Positions 26,707 through 36,717 of a stretch of 64,000 nt of DNA are shown in pieces (position 1 is the stretch's first letter; the number at the start of each line of letters is the position of its first letter). The stretch is taken from the NCBI RefSeq assembly GCF_042237075.1, contig NZ_JBCGDC010000007.1, positions 50,291 to 114,290 of the forward strand, written 5' to 3'. Both the position numbers and the translations under genes were made by a program. Source of the DNA: Polymorphospora lycopeni (GTDB lineage Bacteria > Actinomycetota > Actinomycetes > Mycobacteriales > Micromonosporaceae). The notes below the pieces were generated by a model. It made no database searches, was not told the DNA's origin, and saw nothing but the letters and a program-made list of their open reading frames with translations.

Positions 26707-28551
26707 TCAGTTCGTCTGGCCTGTCGGTAGGTGCCGGCCGATGTAGCCGACGTAGACCCGGCCACTCTGAGCAGTATCGTCGTGGTAGTGCATCCGAGGG
26801 CTGACCATTGAGGATCTGGCGATCTTGAAGTGCGGCCCCATGAAGATCCTTCCAGATGGGTCGACCGAGGCAGGCACGGGCAGTATGCGCACTTTCCGGT
26901 ATGCCGGGTTGCTTCGCACCTCCTCGCTTTCGTCGCGCGCATGCCGCCTGACCGGCCACTCGTGGCAACCATCCGGCGTGTGCTGCAGGAAACCGTGGAC
27001 GTCCCGATCACAACGCCCCTCAGCCTTCGCCACTGCGTAGTCCTGGAGCACCAGCAGCGCGTCCCAGGTCTTTGAGGCCCACGCTCCGAGCGTGTCGATA
27101 GTGTCAAGATCCGCGGCATGGTCCGCATCGCCGGTGAACTCGACATTCGACAGCCTCGACATCCATCTGAGCAGTTCACCGAAGCTGTCCGGGCGGGACA
27201 CGTCTTCATCGGTTGGCTGTGCCGTCCAAGCCACATCCGCCTGCCCGTTTGAGGCCAGCTGACGGCGCAGTGTCCGCACAGTTTCTTCAGCGTGTGTCAG
27301 TTGGTCGACCGCCTCGCGATTCTCCAGTTGCTCGTCCTCCAGACGGCGAATCATGTCCCGATAGGCCGTCTGCGCCTCGTCAAGATCGGTTTGAAGTTGC
27401 GCCAGTCGGGACGCGACGTCACCCTGCGTCTCCTGGGATGCTCTGCCAACTTCAGCCCAATTCGCGATCTCGTCGATCCTGTCGACAGTCAACTTGTCGA
27501 GGCCGAACTTGATCTTCAGATAGTCGAGCAGCAGGCTCTGCGGCGCATCGACGACCTCTTGACGAAGTGCGCCTCGCTGCCCTTCGACGGCCGCCGCCAG
27601 CCGTGGAGGTGGCACCACCGCGCTCGGTGCAAGGCTCCGATCGCCGAGGCGATTCACCAACAGGTCGTCGGCCATACGTTCCAGCAGACGATGCACTCTT
27701 GTCACGGCTGGTGGCAGAGGCTGTTCGAGCGCCTGCGCCTGGGCGTTGGACGCGAGCATCCGGGCTAGCCGAGGATGTTCCCCCTCATCAAGGATTCGCT
27801 CGGTGGTCAACACCCGGTGGCGCAGCCCGTCAACGGCCGAGTCCGGCTGGACCTGCGAACGATAGGTGCGTAGCCGGCCCGGCTGCACAGCGTGGGCTGG
27901 ACCGATACGGTCGTTCAGTAACCGCGTCGCTTCACCATCGAGGACGTAGCATGACGCCACGCCCTTCGTGAAGCGGGTCAGCTCTGCGATCAGGTTGGCC
28001 CACGGCCCCAACGGCAGCGCGTCGTCACTTCCCGCCACGAACACGATCCCGCGCCGATTCGTGTCCAGCAGTACCTGGTAGACCTCGTCCGCTTCGTCGC
28101 CGCGAATGATGACTGGCCGCGTCGTCAAGCGGGCCGCGCCGTCCCATGCGTCCACAACATCGAGAATCGGTGCAAGGAAGCGGGGTGTACCTGCGCGGCG
28201 GGAACGGCCAGGGCTGGTCCCGTCCGGGTCGGGAGATTCGACGTCCACCCATGCCCACGCCGCACGGTCCTTTGCGGATGGCGCATGTGTGGTCAGTTGC
28301 GTGATCCACCGACCCTCTGACTTATTCTCGACGATTCGTACCCGAACTGACTCCGAACCATCTCGGCCTTCGTGATGTAGCAATAGGGCCCGCACATCAT
28401 CGCCGATGGTCGTCCACCGATCTACCTGTAGAGCTGTCGGATCCCAGCCCTTGGGGTTCGCGATCCACCGGACGAGTTGCTCCCGCACCAACGGCAGCAA
28501 ATTATCTCGTTCACGGTCGGCCGTGAACAATGATCGGAATCCGAGCATCAT
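26707..28551 (-). CDS. Uncharacterised coiled-coil protein in the helicase/HEPN gene row (614 aa)
   Basis: A 614-residue cytoplasmic protein with no recognised catalytic motif. A coiled coil spans about residues 390-450 (LAQLQTDLDEAQTAYRDMIR onward). The first ~330 residues look globular with alternating strands (SCYVLDGEATRLL). The last ~80 are a small strand-rich domain with cysteines and histidines (HGFLQHTPDGCHEW, then FMGPHFKIARSS). It lies 153 bp downstream of the HEPN-like gene on the same strand and may belong to the same transcription unit. I cannot assign a family. A structural or sensor role in defence is only suggested by context. Confidence 0.6.
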   Translation of the reverse strand: MMLGFRSLFTADRERDNLLPLVREQLVRWIANPKGWDPTALQVDRWTTIGDDVRALLLHHEGRDGSESVRVRIVENKSEGRWITQLTTHAPSAKDRAAWAWVDVESPDPDGTSPGRSRRAGTPRFLAPILDVVDAWDGAARLTTRPVIIRGDEADEVYQVLLDTNRRGIVFVAGSDDALPLGPWANLIAELTRFTKGVASCYVLDGEATRLLNDRIGPAHAVQPGRLRTYRSQVQPDSAVDGLRHRVLTTERILDEGEHPRLARMLASNAQAQALEQPLPPAVTRVHRLLERMADDLLVNRLGDRSLAPSAVVPPPRLAAAVEGQRGALRQEVVDAPQSLLLDYLKIKFGLDKLTVDRIDEIANWAEVGRASQETQGDVASRLAQLQTDLDEAQTAYRDMIRRLEDEQLENREAVDQLTHAEETVRTLRRQLASNGQADVAWTAQPTDEDVSRPDSFGELLRWMSRLSNVEFTGDADHAADLDTIDTLGAWASKTWDALLVLQDYAVAKAEGRCDRDVHGFLQHTPDGCHEWPVRRHARDESEEVRSNPAYRKVRILPVPASVDPSGRIFMGPHFKIARSSMVSPRMHYHDDTAQSGRVYVGYIGRHLPTGQTN

Positions 28552-28704
28552 GCCTCCGAGAGGGTTTTCAGCCGAGTGGGCTTAGCGGAGTGCCTGCACC
28601 CTACTAGCCATGGCGGCCGGATGGTGCCCACCGGCTCCGCTACGACATCTTGTCCGTTGTTTGTCTCGACCGGCAGATCGACGCGGGCACCATCCGGCAG
28701 ATGT

Positions 28705-29586
28705 TCACGTAAGTGGCTGGGCGGCAATCGGAGCTGGAACCTGCGACAGGAGCGCGGATTCCAGATCATTGAGCAGTGCGTGCACGGGTGCCCAGCACAT
28801 CCGGACGGTATCCAGGTCCGGCACTAACCCGTACTGAATCTGGTGCCTCGGGTGTACGAAGTTCCGGTAGTCTCGAACTTTTTCCATGAAGTCCTTCGCA
28901 TCGGTCTGCACCCACTTCCGTCGGTGCGCGTAGTCAAGCAGGAGATGCAGGCCCGCGCGTTCGGCGGGAACTCTCCGGCCGCCGCGGCCAACAAGCCCGT
29001 TCCTACGAACGTCGTCGTCGTGCTCGGTAACAACGACGTGCAGCAGTCCCTCCACGAAGCTACCGATGCCGATGATCGCCAGAGCAAACGCCCCGCTGTT
29101 CTGGCAGATGGCTGCCTCGTCGGCGCGGGCCAGGAGAACATCGATACCCTTGCTGTCTTTGGTCAGTCGTTCCACCCGCACTCGGAGATCCGGAGGCTGT
29201 CCGAAGAGAGGAGTGTCGGTCATCTGCGTGAGCTGACCGAGCACGGGACGTCCGCTGACGTAGGTCACGGTCAACTGTTCGGGGACCAGGATGCGGTTCA
29301 GTTCCTGGGCGACCGGTTCAGCGGCCGCCAAGCCCTCGTCGTACTCGAGCGGGTCGCATATCCGGCAGAGCAGTCGATCAAGTGCGGCGGCGTCGTTGGC
29401 ACCGACGTTCAGCACTTCGGTCAGCCAGGACACCCGCGGCGAGCCGTCGTACTGCGGAGCGCCGGGCCAGCGGACGCGGTGCAGGAAACGCTCGATCTGT
29501 GCCCCGGTCCGTTCGTACGGGCCGTCGATGTCACAGATCAGGCGGGCGACCCGCTCCAGGGTGAGGAGGTCGAGCGCGATAGTCAT
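28705..29586 (-). CDS. HEPN-like protein coupled to the helicase-nuclease gene
   Basis: A 293-residue protein starting at ATG 29584-29586, which overlaps the helicase stop (ATGA). A longer frame upstream is a shadow of the helicase. The C-terminal ~140 residues are helical and contain MEKVRDYRNFVHPRHQI, an R-x6-H pattern followed by proline, as in many HEPN domains of abortive-infection and toxin RNases. Before it comes AIIGIGSFVEGLLHVVV, the usual first HEPN helix. The N-terminal half is unrecognised. Translational coupling to the helicase argues that the two act together, perhaps with the helicase as sensor and this protein as effector RNase. Confidence 0.65.
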   Translation of the reverse strand: MTIALDLLTLERVARLICDIDGPYERTGAQIERFLHRVRWPGAPQYDGSPRVSWLTEVLNVGANDAAALDRLLCRICDPLEYDEGLAAAEPVAQELNRILVPEQLTVTYVSGRPVLGQLTQMTDTPLFGQPPDLRVRVERLTKDSKGIDVLLARADEAAICQNSGAFALAIIGIGSFVEGLLHVVVTEHDDDVRRNGLVGRGGRRVPAERAGLHLLLDYAHRRKWVQTDAKDFMEKVRDYRNFVHPRHQIQYGLVPDLDTVRMCWAPVHALLNDLESALLSQVPAPIAAQPLT

Positions 29587-32500
29587 AATGCCTCCCGGTC
29601 GACGCGCTGCTGCGCGATTTCGAGCGCTTCGGTCAATCGTTGGATGATCACGGAGCCGCGCTTGCGGAAGCCGAGTTCGGACATGGCCTCCTGGATGCGC
29701 TCGTCCCGGTCGCGCTGGAGCTGGTCGCTCAGCAGCCAGGCGAAGAGCTGAACCAGTTGTCCGCGGCTGTACTCGGTGATCCGCAGTCCACTTGGAACCG
29801 TTGGGCGTGGCCCTCGGCGGCTCGCTGGCGCGGCTGGCCGGTTGGCATGGGGTGACGGGGCAGCGGTGGGCTGGACCGGTGGGCTGTGGTCGGCTCGGTC
29901 CACCGCCTGTTTCCATCGGGTGACCAGCCGGGCCGTCTCTCGGGCGGAATCGGCGTACCAGTCGGTTGACCAGATCCGGTGGAACTCCCATCCGAGCCGC
30001 TCCAGGTGCTGCTGACGTAGCCGGTCGCGGTCGCGAGCGCTGTGTGCCTGGTGGTAAGCGTGGCCGTCCGTCTCCACGGCGAGCACCATGCGACCGGGCT
30101 GTTTCGGGTGGGCGAGAGCGAGGTCGATCCGGTAGCCGGACACGCCCCATTGCGGTACCGCATTGATGCCCTGCTGCCTGATCGCGTCCAACACGCTGCG
30201 TTCGAGACCGTTCGGCTCGATGCCGGTGTGTTGGCGGGCTCCGAGGTCGCCGCCGAGCGCGACGAACTCGAGGTAGCGACGCAGCAGCTCGGGACCACGG
30301 TTCTTCGTCGCTGCGGTCTGGCTCGGGTCCATGTCGTGGTGGGAGAAGGCGCTGACGACGGTCATGCGGCTACGGGCTCGGGTGACCGCGACGTTGAGCC
30401 GCCGCTCGCCGCCGTCCTGGTTGAGCGGTCCAAACCGCAGGGGAAGTCGTCCGTCGCGGGTCTTGGCGTAGCCGATGCTCAGGATGATGGCGTCCCGCTC
30501 GTCGCCCTGGACGTTCTCGAGGCTCTTGATGAAGAAGCGCTGGCTCGCGGCGCGGTCCTGGGAGAAGAAGTCGTCGAGGTGCTCGTGCTCGCGTCGGCGA
30601 CTGCGCAGCGCCGCTTCGATGCGCAGTGCGTGCTTTTGTCCCATGGTGATAACGCCCAGGCTCTCGTCGGGCCGTTGCGCAGCGTGTTCGAGAATGAGGT
30701 CGACCGCCCGGCCGACCTCCTCCGGGGACGAGCCGCTCTGGCCGGGCGCGACCCGGCCGTCCACCACCTCCAATCGGAGTGGGCTTTCCCGCTGGACTCC
30801 GGGGAACGTAACCAGCGACGTGTCATAGATCTCGACGTTGGAGAAGGCGATCAGCCGTTCGTCGCGGCTGCGGTAGTGCCAGGTCAAGCGGTACTTGTCC
30901 GACAGCAGACCGCCGATGACGTCGAGGATCGACTCATAGTCGTCGAGGCTCTCTTCGGGGAGGTCATCGTCGTCGCTCGTTGTCGACTGTTGGACGAGCC
31001 TTCGGAAGAACGGCGTGGGTGGAAGCTGCTTCGGGTCGCCGGCGACGACGAGTTGGGTGCCACGCATGATCGAAGCGACGGCGTCATGCGGCTCGATCTG
31101 GCTGGCCTCGTCGAAGATGACCATGTCGAAAAGCCGCTGCGGGGGCAGGATACGGCTGACGATGAGCGGCGACATGGCCCAACATGGAAACGCAGCGAGG
31201 AGTACCTCTGGTGCGCTGCTGAGCAGCTTCCGCAGCGGCATGTGCCGGCTCTTCTTGGCGGCCTGCTGCCGTACGAGTGTGTTCTGCTCGGGATGCGTGT
31301 CGCGGACCTTGCGTAGGTTCACCGCCACGTTGCGGCGGACACGCGCTGAGGTGGCGGCAATGTGCGATGCGTCGGCTACCCGGAAGTCCTCGACTACCGA
31401 GGCGTGCTGCTGTCCCACGAACTGGCCGAGGTACGGCACCCGGATTCGCATCTCGTCGAGAGCAACCTCAAGCCAGGCACGCAGCAGGGTGTCGGCCGCC
31501 TCGTCACTGGAGACGTGCCGCGCGGCCAGGTCGTCAACCATGTGGGTCAGCCCCAGTGCGCGGAAGCGTTTCTGGTGCTCGTTGAGGTCGGGCATCCGGA
31601 AGAGGATCTCGCGATCGGCCTGGAGTTCGGCGACGGTGCTGGCCGCCGTGTTGGCGGGTGCGCGGTCGAGGCCTTCGATGCGGGCGCAAGCTGCGACTGC
31701 GGCGAGGTGGTTGCGCACCTGGACAAAGGACGACATGCATCCATCGGCGCCGGACAGGGCCGCAGGTACCGCATCCGGCCGGCTGAGCTTCTGCCACCGC
31801 TCGCGTTGAACCACCGCGGCGGCCAGCCCCCGGTGCAGCTCGAGCCGTTTGCGAGGAGCTGCCGGGCAGGCGCGGCGCAGCTCGCGGCGCAGCCGCATCC
31901 GACGGAGGAGTCCGATCGGCTCAGTTCGGCCTGGCCGGAGGCGCCTCGGTGCGGTCGCGTATACGAAGTCGTCCAGGTTTGGATCAAAGACCTCGGGACC
32001 GAAGGTACTGATACTGCGCTCTACCTCACTGAGCAGCTCGAACAAGTTCGTCCAGGCGGCGAGGTCGTCGGGCACGTCGAGCCCGGCCCGACCGATTAGT
32101 TCGCGGATCTGCTGCTGTGCGTCCTGAAGAGCCCCGGCAGCAAGTTTGTCGAGGTGAATCCGGACCTTGTCCACATCGTCGGCGGTGTGGATCGCGGCCT
32201 TTGCCCACGGCGACTCTCCACGCCAGATCCGCAGTCCTTCGCGGTCCACAAACGCGCGGAGGTCCTCGCGCACCGCCTCGATGGTCTCCCTGTTCAGCTG
32301 CCTGAGGCTGGAGGCGCTCAGGTTGTAGCGGCTGACGTCATAGGAGGGCAGAGCGAGCAACTCCTCGATCGCTCTGAACGCGCTCAGTCCCCAGGGGGCC
32401 CTCGGCTCGTGTAGTTCGCGCGGATGCCGCTGTGCCGCATCACGGCGCTTGCGCAGCCGTCGGTGCAGCTCGCTGTTGTCAACCGGCGGTTCGGAGCCGG

Positions 32501-33638
32501 CCTGGGCGAGAACTTCGGCGATGCGCTGGGCGACCAGCCGCTTGTTGATCTTACGGTCATGGAGGTCGAACACGAGATTGCCGAGTTTTGCATCATCGAG
32601 GCGGTTCATCACCGCTTCGATGGCGGCCCGCTTCTCCGAGACGAACAGGACGCTGCGACCCATCGCGGCCATGTACGCGATGATGTTGGCGATGGTCTGA
32701 CTCTTGCCGGTTCCCGGCGGTCCTTCGATCACTACGTTTCGTCCGGACAGCACGGCGTCGATCGCGCGTTGCTGCGACGAGTCCGCGTCATGGACCAGAA
32801 ACTCCTCGGCCGGGTCGACGCGGTCGGCGGTGGAGCTCTGGCCGTACGCCGGAGCGGAGCCCAACTGTTGCCGGGCCTCCTGATCCCCCGCCATCGCCCC
32901 GATGACCGGATGCGACGCCAGCAGTTCGGTCGAGTTTCGCAGGTCCTCGACCATGGGCAGCTTGTCGAAGCTGAACACACCGGCTACCAACGTCGGTTCG
33001 AGCCGGAGAGACAGGCCGCTGGGCGCGACGGCCTTGGCAATCAGCTCGTAGGCGGCGGTCAGCTGCACGTCAGCGTCGGGCGTCTCCGTCAGCATCGCCG
33101 CCAGTCGGTCGCTGAGTGCGGTGATGTCCGCCTCCACCCCGTACTGCCGCTCGAGTGCATACAGCAGCACGGGATTGATCTCGGGAGATTCGGGCAGTTC
33201 GAGGGTGAAGTCGTTCTCGGTCGCGGTACGGCTGTCCAGTGCCATCTGGTGCAGGATCAACGGCGCCCGCAGTGGCTGCATCTGCGTGGAGCCGCGGGTG
33301 TACGGCCCGACCATGCAGAGCAGGCCGCGCGCTACCCAGCCGGCCTGGATGCCCTGCTCCTCCTCCAGTTCGACGAGCTTCCGGCGTAGGCCACGGGCCG
33401 TGTTGCAGGCGGTGTTGTGGCGTTCCGGGTCCGGGAAGAGCGTCCGTAGGCGCACCTTCTGCCCGCGGAGCAGTTCGGCTATGCCATCCACGGCCGCTCC
33501 GGCAAGATCGAGTGTGGTGGCCTGGCGTTCTTTCGAGTAGAGCAGAGTGTTGCGGGGACCGAAGTCGATCAATTGGTCCGCCCATCGGCCGGCGGCCTGA
33601 TGGACGAGGTTGAGCACACCCGGTTGAGCCAACAGCAT
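29583..33638 (-). CDS. DUF4011-type superfamily 1 helicase with Vsr/DUF559-like nuclease
   Basis: A 1351-residue protein. The N-terminal RWADQLIDFGPRNTLLYSKE is typical of DUF4011. Superfamily 1 (Upf1-like) motifs follow: Walker A EGPPGTGKSQTIANI (about 306), motif II VIFDEASQIEPHDA (about 843), and motifs near SIGYAKTRDGRLPLRFG and NVAVTRARSRMTVVS. At about 1165-1235 a small nuclease domain reads YRIDLALAHP, LAVETDGHAYHQAHSARDRD and GWEFHRIWSTDWY, a Vsr/DUF559 (MTES_1575-like) fold. Single proteins with this architecture have been reported among antiphage genes; I recall the name Hhe but cannot verify it here. It is coupled to the HEPN-like gene through an ATGA overlap. Confidence 0.82.
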   Translation of the reverse strand: MLLAQPGVLNLVHQAAGRWADQLIDFGPRNTLLYSKERQATTLDLAGAAVDGIAELLRGQKVRLRTLFPDPERHNTACNTARGLRRKLVELEEEQGIQAGWVARGLLCMVGPYTRGSTQMQPLRAPLILHQMALDSRTATENDFTLELPESPEINPVLLYALERQYGVEADITALSDRLAAMLTETPDADVQLTAAYELIAKAVAPSGLSLRLEPTLVAGVFSFDKLPMVEDLRNSTELLASHPVIGAMAGDQEARQQLGSAPAYGQSSTADRVDPAEEFLVHDADSSQQRAIDAVLSGRNVVIEGPPGTGKSQTIANIIAYMAAMGRSVLFVSEKRAAIEAVMNRLDDAKLGNLVFDLHDRKINKRLVAQRIAEVLAQAGSEPPVDNSELHRRLRKRRDAAQRHPRELHEPRAPWGLSAFRAIEELLALPSYDVSRYNLSASSLRQLNRETIEAVREDLRAFVDREGLRIWRGESPWAKAAIHTADDVDKVRIHLDKLAAGALQDAQQQIRELIGRAGLDVPDDLAAWTNLFELLSEVERSISTFGPEVFDPNLDDFVYATAPRRLRPGRTEPIGLLRRMRLRRELRRACPAAPRKRLELHRGLAAAVVQRERWQKLSRPDAVPAALSGADGCMSSFVQVRNHLAAVAACARIEGLDRAPANTAASTVAELQADREILFRMPDLNEHQKRFRALGLTHMVDDLAARHVSSDEAADTLLRAWLEVALDEMRIRVPYLGQFVGQQHASVVEDFRVADASHIAATSARVRRNVAVNLRKVRDTHPEQNTLVRQQAAKKSRHMPLRKLLSSAPEVLLAAFPCWAMSPLIVSRILPPQRLFDMVIFDEASQIEPHDAVASIMRGTQLVVAGDPKQLPPTPFFRRLVQQSTTSDDDDLPEESLDDYESILDVIGGLLSDKYRLTWHYRSRDERLIAFSNVEIYDTSLVTFPGVQRESPLRLEVVDGRVAPGQSGSSPEEVGRAVDLILEHAAQRPDESLGVITMGQKHALRIEAALRSRRREHEHLDDFFSQDRAASQRFFIKSLENVQGDERDAIILSIGYAKTRDGRLPLRFGPLNQDGGERRLNVAVTRARSRMTVVSAFSHHDMDPSQTAATKNRGPELLRRYLEFVALGGDLGARQHTGIEPNGLERSVLDAIRQQGINAVPQWGVSGYRIDLALAHPKQPGRMVLAVETDGHAYHQAHSARDRDRLRQQHLERLGWEFHRIWSTDWYADSARETARLVTRWKQAVDRADHSPPVQPTAAPSPHANRPAAPASRRGPRPTVPSGLRITEYSRGQLVQLFAWLLSDQLQRDRDERIQEAMSELGFRKRGSVIIQRLTEALEIAQQRVDREAL

Positions 33639-33819
33639 CTCGTCTCCATGTCATTCGACGTACGCCAACGGAGATCCGCCGGGCCAGCGGCCCGATGCAA
33701 AGCCCTCCAGAATAAGGGGCTGAGCGCTTGCTGCAATGTGTCCGTTTTCGGACATGGCGCCGAAAGCCCTGTGATGCCAGAACGATCGACGCCTTGTCGA
33801 TCCTTTATGGATCGTTGTG

Positions 33820-34170
33820 TCACCTCAGCCGGTCGAGCAGGATCGCGACGTCGCCGTGCCAGGTGTGAAGTTCAGCGAGGGTAGGAGCCAACTCGTACGT
33901 GTGGTGGTGCATGGCCCGGGAGAGCCCGTGCCAGGTGGTCCGGGCGAGCGCTGCCACGTCGGTGCCGGCGAAGGCCGGCAGGGCCAACAGTTGGTGCCGC
34001 ATCGGACAGCGCGCAACGGTCGGGGCGACGCGATTCCAGTAGGCGCGTAGCGCCTGTTCCAGGGCGACCCGGGTGAGGCAGGCGCAGCCGCGCTGCCAGC
34101 AGCGGCGCATGCTCGGACGGGGGTGTTCGAGCAGATTTGCGGCCTGGTCGAGAAGCTGTTGCGGATTCAT
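33820..34170 (-). CDS. Small HEPN-like helical protein coupled to the SMC-like ATPase
   Basis: A 116-residue protein, start ATG overlapping the stop of the SMC-like gene (ATGA). It is helical throughout with ARTTWHGLSRAMHHHTYELA near the C-terminus. The R-x4-H pattern and the run of histidines recall HEPN-type domains. Earlier blocks VALEQALRAYWNRVAP and CPMRHQLLALPAF fit a compact helical bundle. The tight coupling marks it as a functional partner of the ATPase. It could be an effector RNase or an antitoxin-like subunit; I see no way to decide from sequence alone. Confidence 0.6.
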   Translation of the reverse strand: MNPQQLLDQAANLLEHPRPSMRRCWQRGCACLTRVALEQALRAYWNRVAPTVARCPMRHQLLALPAFAGTDVAALARTTWHGLSRAMHHHTYELAPTLAELHTWHGDVAILLDRLR

Positions 34171-36629
34171 GCCCGGCTCAGCCTTTCCACCACACGACGT
34201 GCGTCGTCGACAAGTTCGTCGAGGTTGGCCGTCGGGCCGCCGTGTGCCCCGGTGTTGGCTGCCTTGACTACGCGTGGGGCGGCGGGATGGAGCTTGCTCA
34301 GTTCCGTCGCGAGGTCACCGACGCGCTTGCGGTCGCCGAGCAGGGCCAGGGCGAGCGTGGCACGCAGTCCCTCTGCCTCGGTGATGGCGGCCTCGGTGTC
34401 CGCCACGGATGTGCCGGTACGGAAGCTGCGGATGCGGACCTTCTCGTGGCAGGTGTATTCGAGGGCGTCACGGATGAGGTTGCAGACAATGGAGTTCCGG
34501 ACCGTGTCTGCCATCTCGGTGTCGTGGGCGATGGCGCGGGCGTCGGCGAGGTAGCGCTGGGCGGGGTCGCCCTCCCGGCTTCCGGTGACGGTGACGTGGG
34601 AGCCCGCCAGACGGCTGACGGCCAGGATCCGGGCATCGAGCTGGAGGTGGCGGACGGCGGCGGGTAGCCGGTCGTCGTGGGTGAAGACGATCACCTGACG
34701 GTGCTGGGCGACGTCGGCGAGGACCTGGGCGAGGCCGTAGACTTTGGCCGGGTCCATGGACTGGACCGGGTCGTCGATGATGAGGAACCGGAACGGGCTC
34801 TCCGGCACCGTGGCACGAGGCAGGAACAACGCCAGGGCGAGCGAGTGCAGTTCCCCCTGGCTCATGACGCCGAGGGCGGCACCGGGGACACCGTCGACCT
34901 CCACGTCGAGGTCGACGCGACGCTGGGGGCCGGTTCCGGCCAACCTGATCCCGCCGAGGGCGACGTTGCTGTCCTGGCGCAGGATGTTCCAGATCCGGGT
35001 GGCCTCGTCGGCGACCGGTGTCAGCTTGTCGTTGCGGATCTTCGCGCCGGCCGTCTGCATCATGCTGACGGCGGTCTTCAGGGCGGTGAACATGGTGGCG
35101 GCGTGCCGGCTGGCCCGTTCGAGGTCGATCCAGGTACGGATCTGGTCGGCGAGTGGCTGCCACGCCTGCTGTCGACGTTCCAACGCCTGACGTGCCGCGG
35201 CCTGTACGAGGGTCAGGGCCTCCGCCACGGCGTCGAAGACGACGAGGGCGGCGTCAGCGATATCGGTGATGTCGCCGGCATCGAGCAGGTGGTCCCAGGC
35301 ATGCCAGGCAGCCCGCGCGTCGCCGGTGTCCACCTGTTCGGAGGTGAGGTCGAGAGTGAGGGCGGGCGGCAGGGCGGGCATCCGATTCCGCAGGCCGCGG
35401 CGGACCTCACGTACGGCGCGGTGGGCGGCGTCGAGCTTCTCGGCGCGTACGGTCAGGTGCTGGACCTGGGCCTGCGCTTCGGTGGCCCACGCCTCGTCCA
35501 GGGTGCGACCCCCGCACACCGGGCAAGGCTGGTCGGGGTGGTGGTTCTGGTGGCGCAGCGCGTCGCGCAGCAGGCCGGCCAGGGCCCGAGCTTCTTCGGC
35601 AGGGGTGCCGGCCAGGTCGTCGATCTCGCGCAGCGCGGCGCGGAGCCGGTCGACGTCGGCGACGAGGTCTTCGCGGTGGGGCAGGTGGAGCAGGTCGAGC
35701 TGGCGTATCGGCACGACGTTCGCGTCGTCGGCCGCTTTGCCGCCGGTGGTCAGGGATTCGAGCTGGCCGAGTTCGGCGGCCCGACCGGCTAGGGCGTGCT
35801 CGGCGAGGCGGGCGCGCGGGTCGGGGTGTCCGGCCAGTGCGGTCTTCAGAGTCGGGAGCTGCTCGGCTGCTCGCTTGCGCTGCTGGTCGGTGTCCCGGCG
35901 GGCGGTCTTGAGCATCTTCTCGATGTCGACGAGCCGGCCGAGACCGAGGATTCGCTGCAGGGAGTCGTGCATCTCGCTCGGCCGGCCGCCGAGCAGGCCG
36001 CCGAGCTCGGAGTAGGAGAGGATGGGGCGGTAGAGCTCCAGGGGCTGGTCCCAGCCAAGTTCTCCGATGGCCTGGCGGGGTTGGCCCGTGGCCTGCAGAA
36101 ACGTGGTGCGGTCGGCGAGGCTGGCGTTGTCGGCCCAGTGGCATTCGACGGTGGCGCCGTCGCGGTGGCCTTCGACGCCGAGCCGGACGCGGATACGCGG
36201 ATCCGTGGTGGCGTGCAGGTTGCGCCAGCCGTCCTGCCAGATGGCACTTCGGCCGGCCCAGCGCTTGTTGTCGCCGGTGAGGGCGAACTCGGCGGCTTCG
36301 GCGAAGCTGGACTTGCCGGATCCGTTGCGGCCGGTGACGATGGTCAGCCCCGGGCCGGGGATGAGGTTGAGGGTCGCGGTGGGTCCGATGCCGCGGAATC
36401 CGGTCACCTCGATGCTGGCGAGGTAGGTGCCGACCGGCTCGGACGGTTCGGGTTCGGGCGCGGGTGGTCGGGGGCGTTCCGGTGCCGCTCCGCCGAGCAG
36501 GTCGTTGAGGTGCTGTTCGCCGAGCAGGGCGGCGATGATGAGGTCCTGGGCCGTTTCGGGCAGGTCGGCGCGGTCGAGGTGGTCGAGGATGAGCTGGTCG
36601 ACGGTGCTGGTTTGCGGATCGTCTGTCAC
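34167..36629 (-). CDS. SMC/RecF-like ATPase with zinc hook
   Basis: 820 residues from GTG 36627-36629, preceded by GAGGAGG at six bases. It has Walker A GRNGSGKSSFAEA (about 100), two coiled-coil arms around CPVCGG (about 370, a Rad50-type zinc-hook cysteine pair), signature SQGELHSLAL (about 586) and Walker B FLIIDDPVQSMDP (about 620). The last ~150 residues form a helical tail. The N-terminal ~75 residues precede the ATPase and contain an acidic/proline linker. Such ATPases sense DNA or bring a nuclease to it; none is fused here. It stands between a DndB-like gene and a coupled HEPN-like gene, which suggests a three-gene defence module. Confidence 0.78.
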   Translation of the reverse strand: MTDDPQTSTVDQLILDHLDRADLPETAQDLIIAALLGEQHLNDLLGGAAPERPRPPAPEPEPSEPVGTYLASIEVTGFRGIGPTATLNLIPGPGLTIVTGRNGSGKSSFAEAAEFALTGDNKRWAGRSAIWQDGWRNLHATTDPRIRVRLGVEGHRDGATVECHWADNASLADRTTFLQATGQPRQAIGELGWDQPLELYRPILSYSELGGLLGGRPSEMHDSLQRILGLGRLVDIEKMLKTARRDTDQQRKRAAEQLPTLKTALAGHPDPRARLAEHALAGRAAELGQLESLTTGGKAADDANVVPIRQLDLLHLPHREDLVADVDRLRAALREIDDLAGTPAEEARALAGLLRDALRHQNHHPDQPCPVCGGRTLDEAWATEAQAQVQHLTVRAEKLDAAHRAVREVRRGLRNRMPALPPALTLDLTSEQVDTGDARAAWHAWDHLLDAGDITDIADAALVVFDAVAEALTLVQAAARQALERRQQAWQPLADQIRTWIDLERASRHAATMFTALKTAVSMMQTAGAKIRNDKLTPVADEATRIWNILRQDSNVALGGIRLAGTGPQRRVDLDVEVDGVPGAALGVMSQGELHSLALALFLPRATVPESPFRFLIIDDPVQSMDPAKVYGLAQVLADVAQHRQVIVFTHDDRLPAAVRHLQLDARILAVSRLAGSHVTVTGSREGDPAQRYLADARAIAHDTEMADTVRNSIVCNLIRDALEYTCHEKVRIRSFRTGTSVADTEAAITEAEGLRATLALALLGDRKRVGDLATELSKLHPAAPRVVKAANTGAHGGPTANLDELVDDARRVVERLSRA

Positions 36630-36717
36630 GTCGTGCCTCCTCTGAATGGGGTGACGGGTCGCTGTGCCGTCAGCGGTGGGCCGGCGGCACAGCGTGGCGC
36701 GTCTCGGGGTGGTGCCG

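Noticed and set aside
29587..30150. An N-terminal extension of the HEPN-like gene.
   Set aside because: It is a shadow of the helicase 3' end; the ATG overlapping the helicase stop is the natural start.
33739..33754. Short hairpin TGTCCG-TTTT-CGGACA between the helicase gene and the small HEPN-like gene, as a terminator.
   Set aside because: The stem is only 6 bp and isolated; not strong enough to assign, so the two leftward gene groups may or may not be one transcript.
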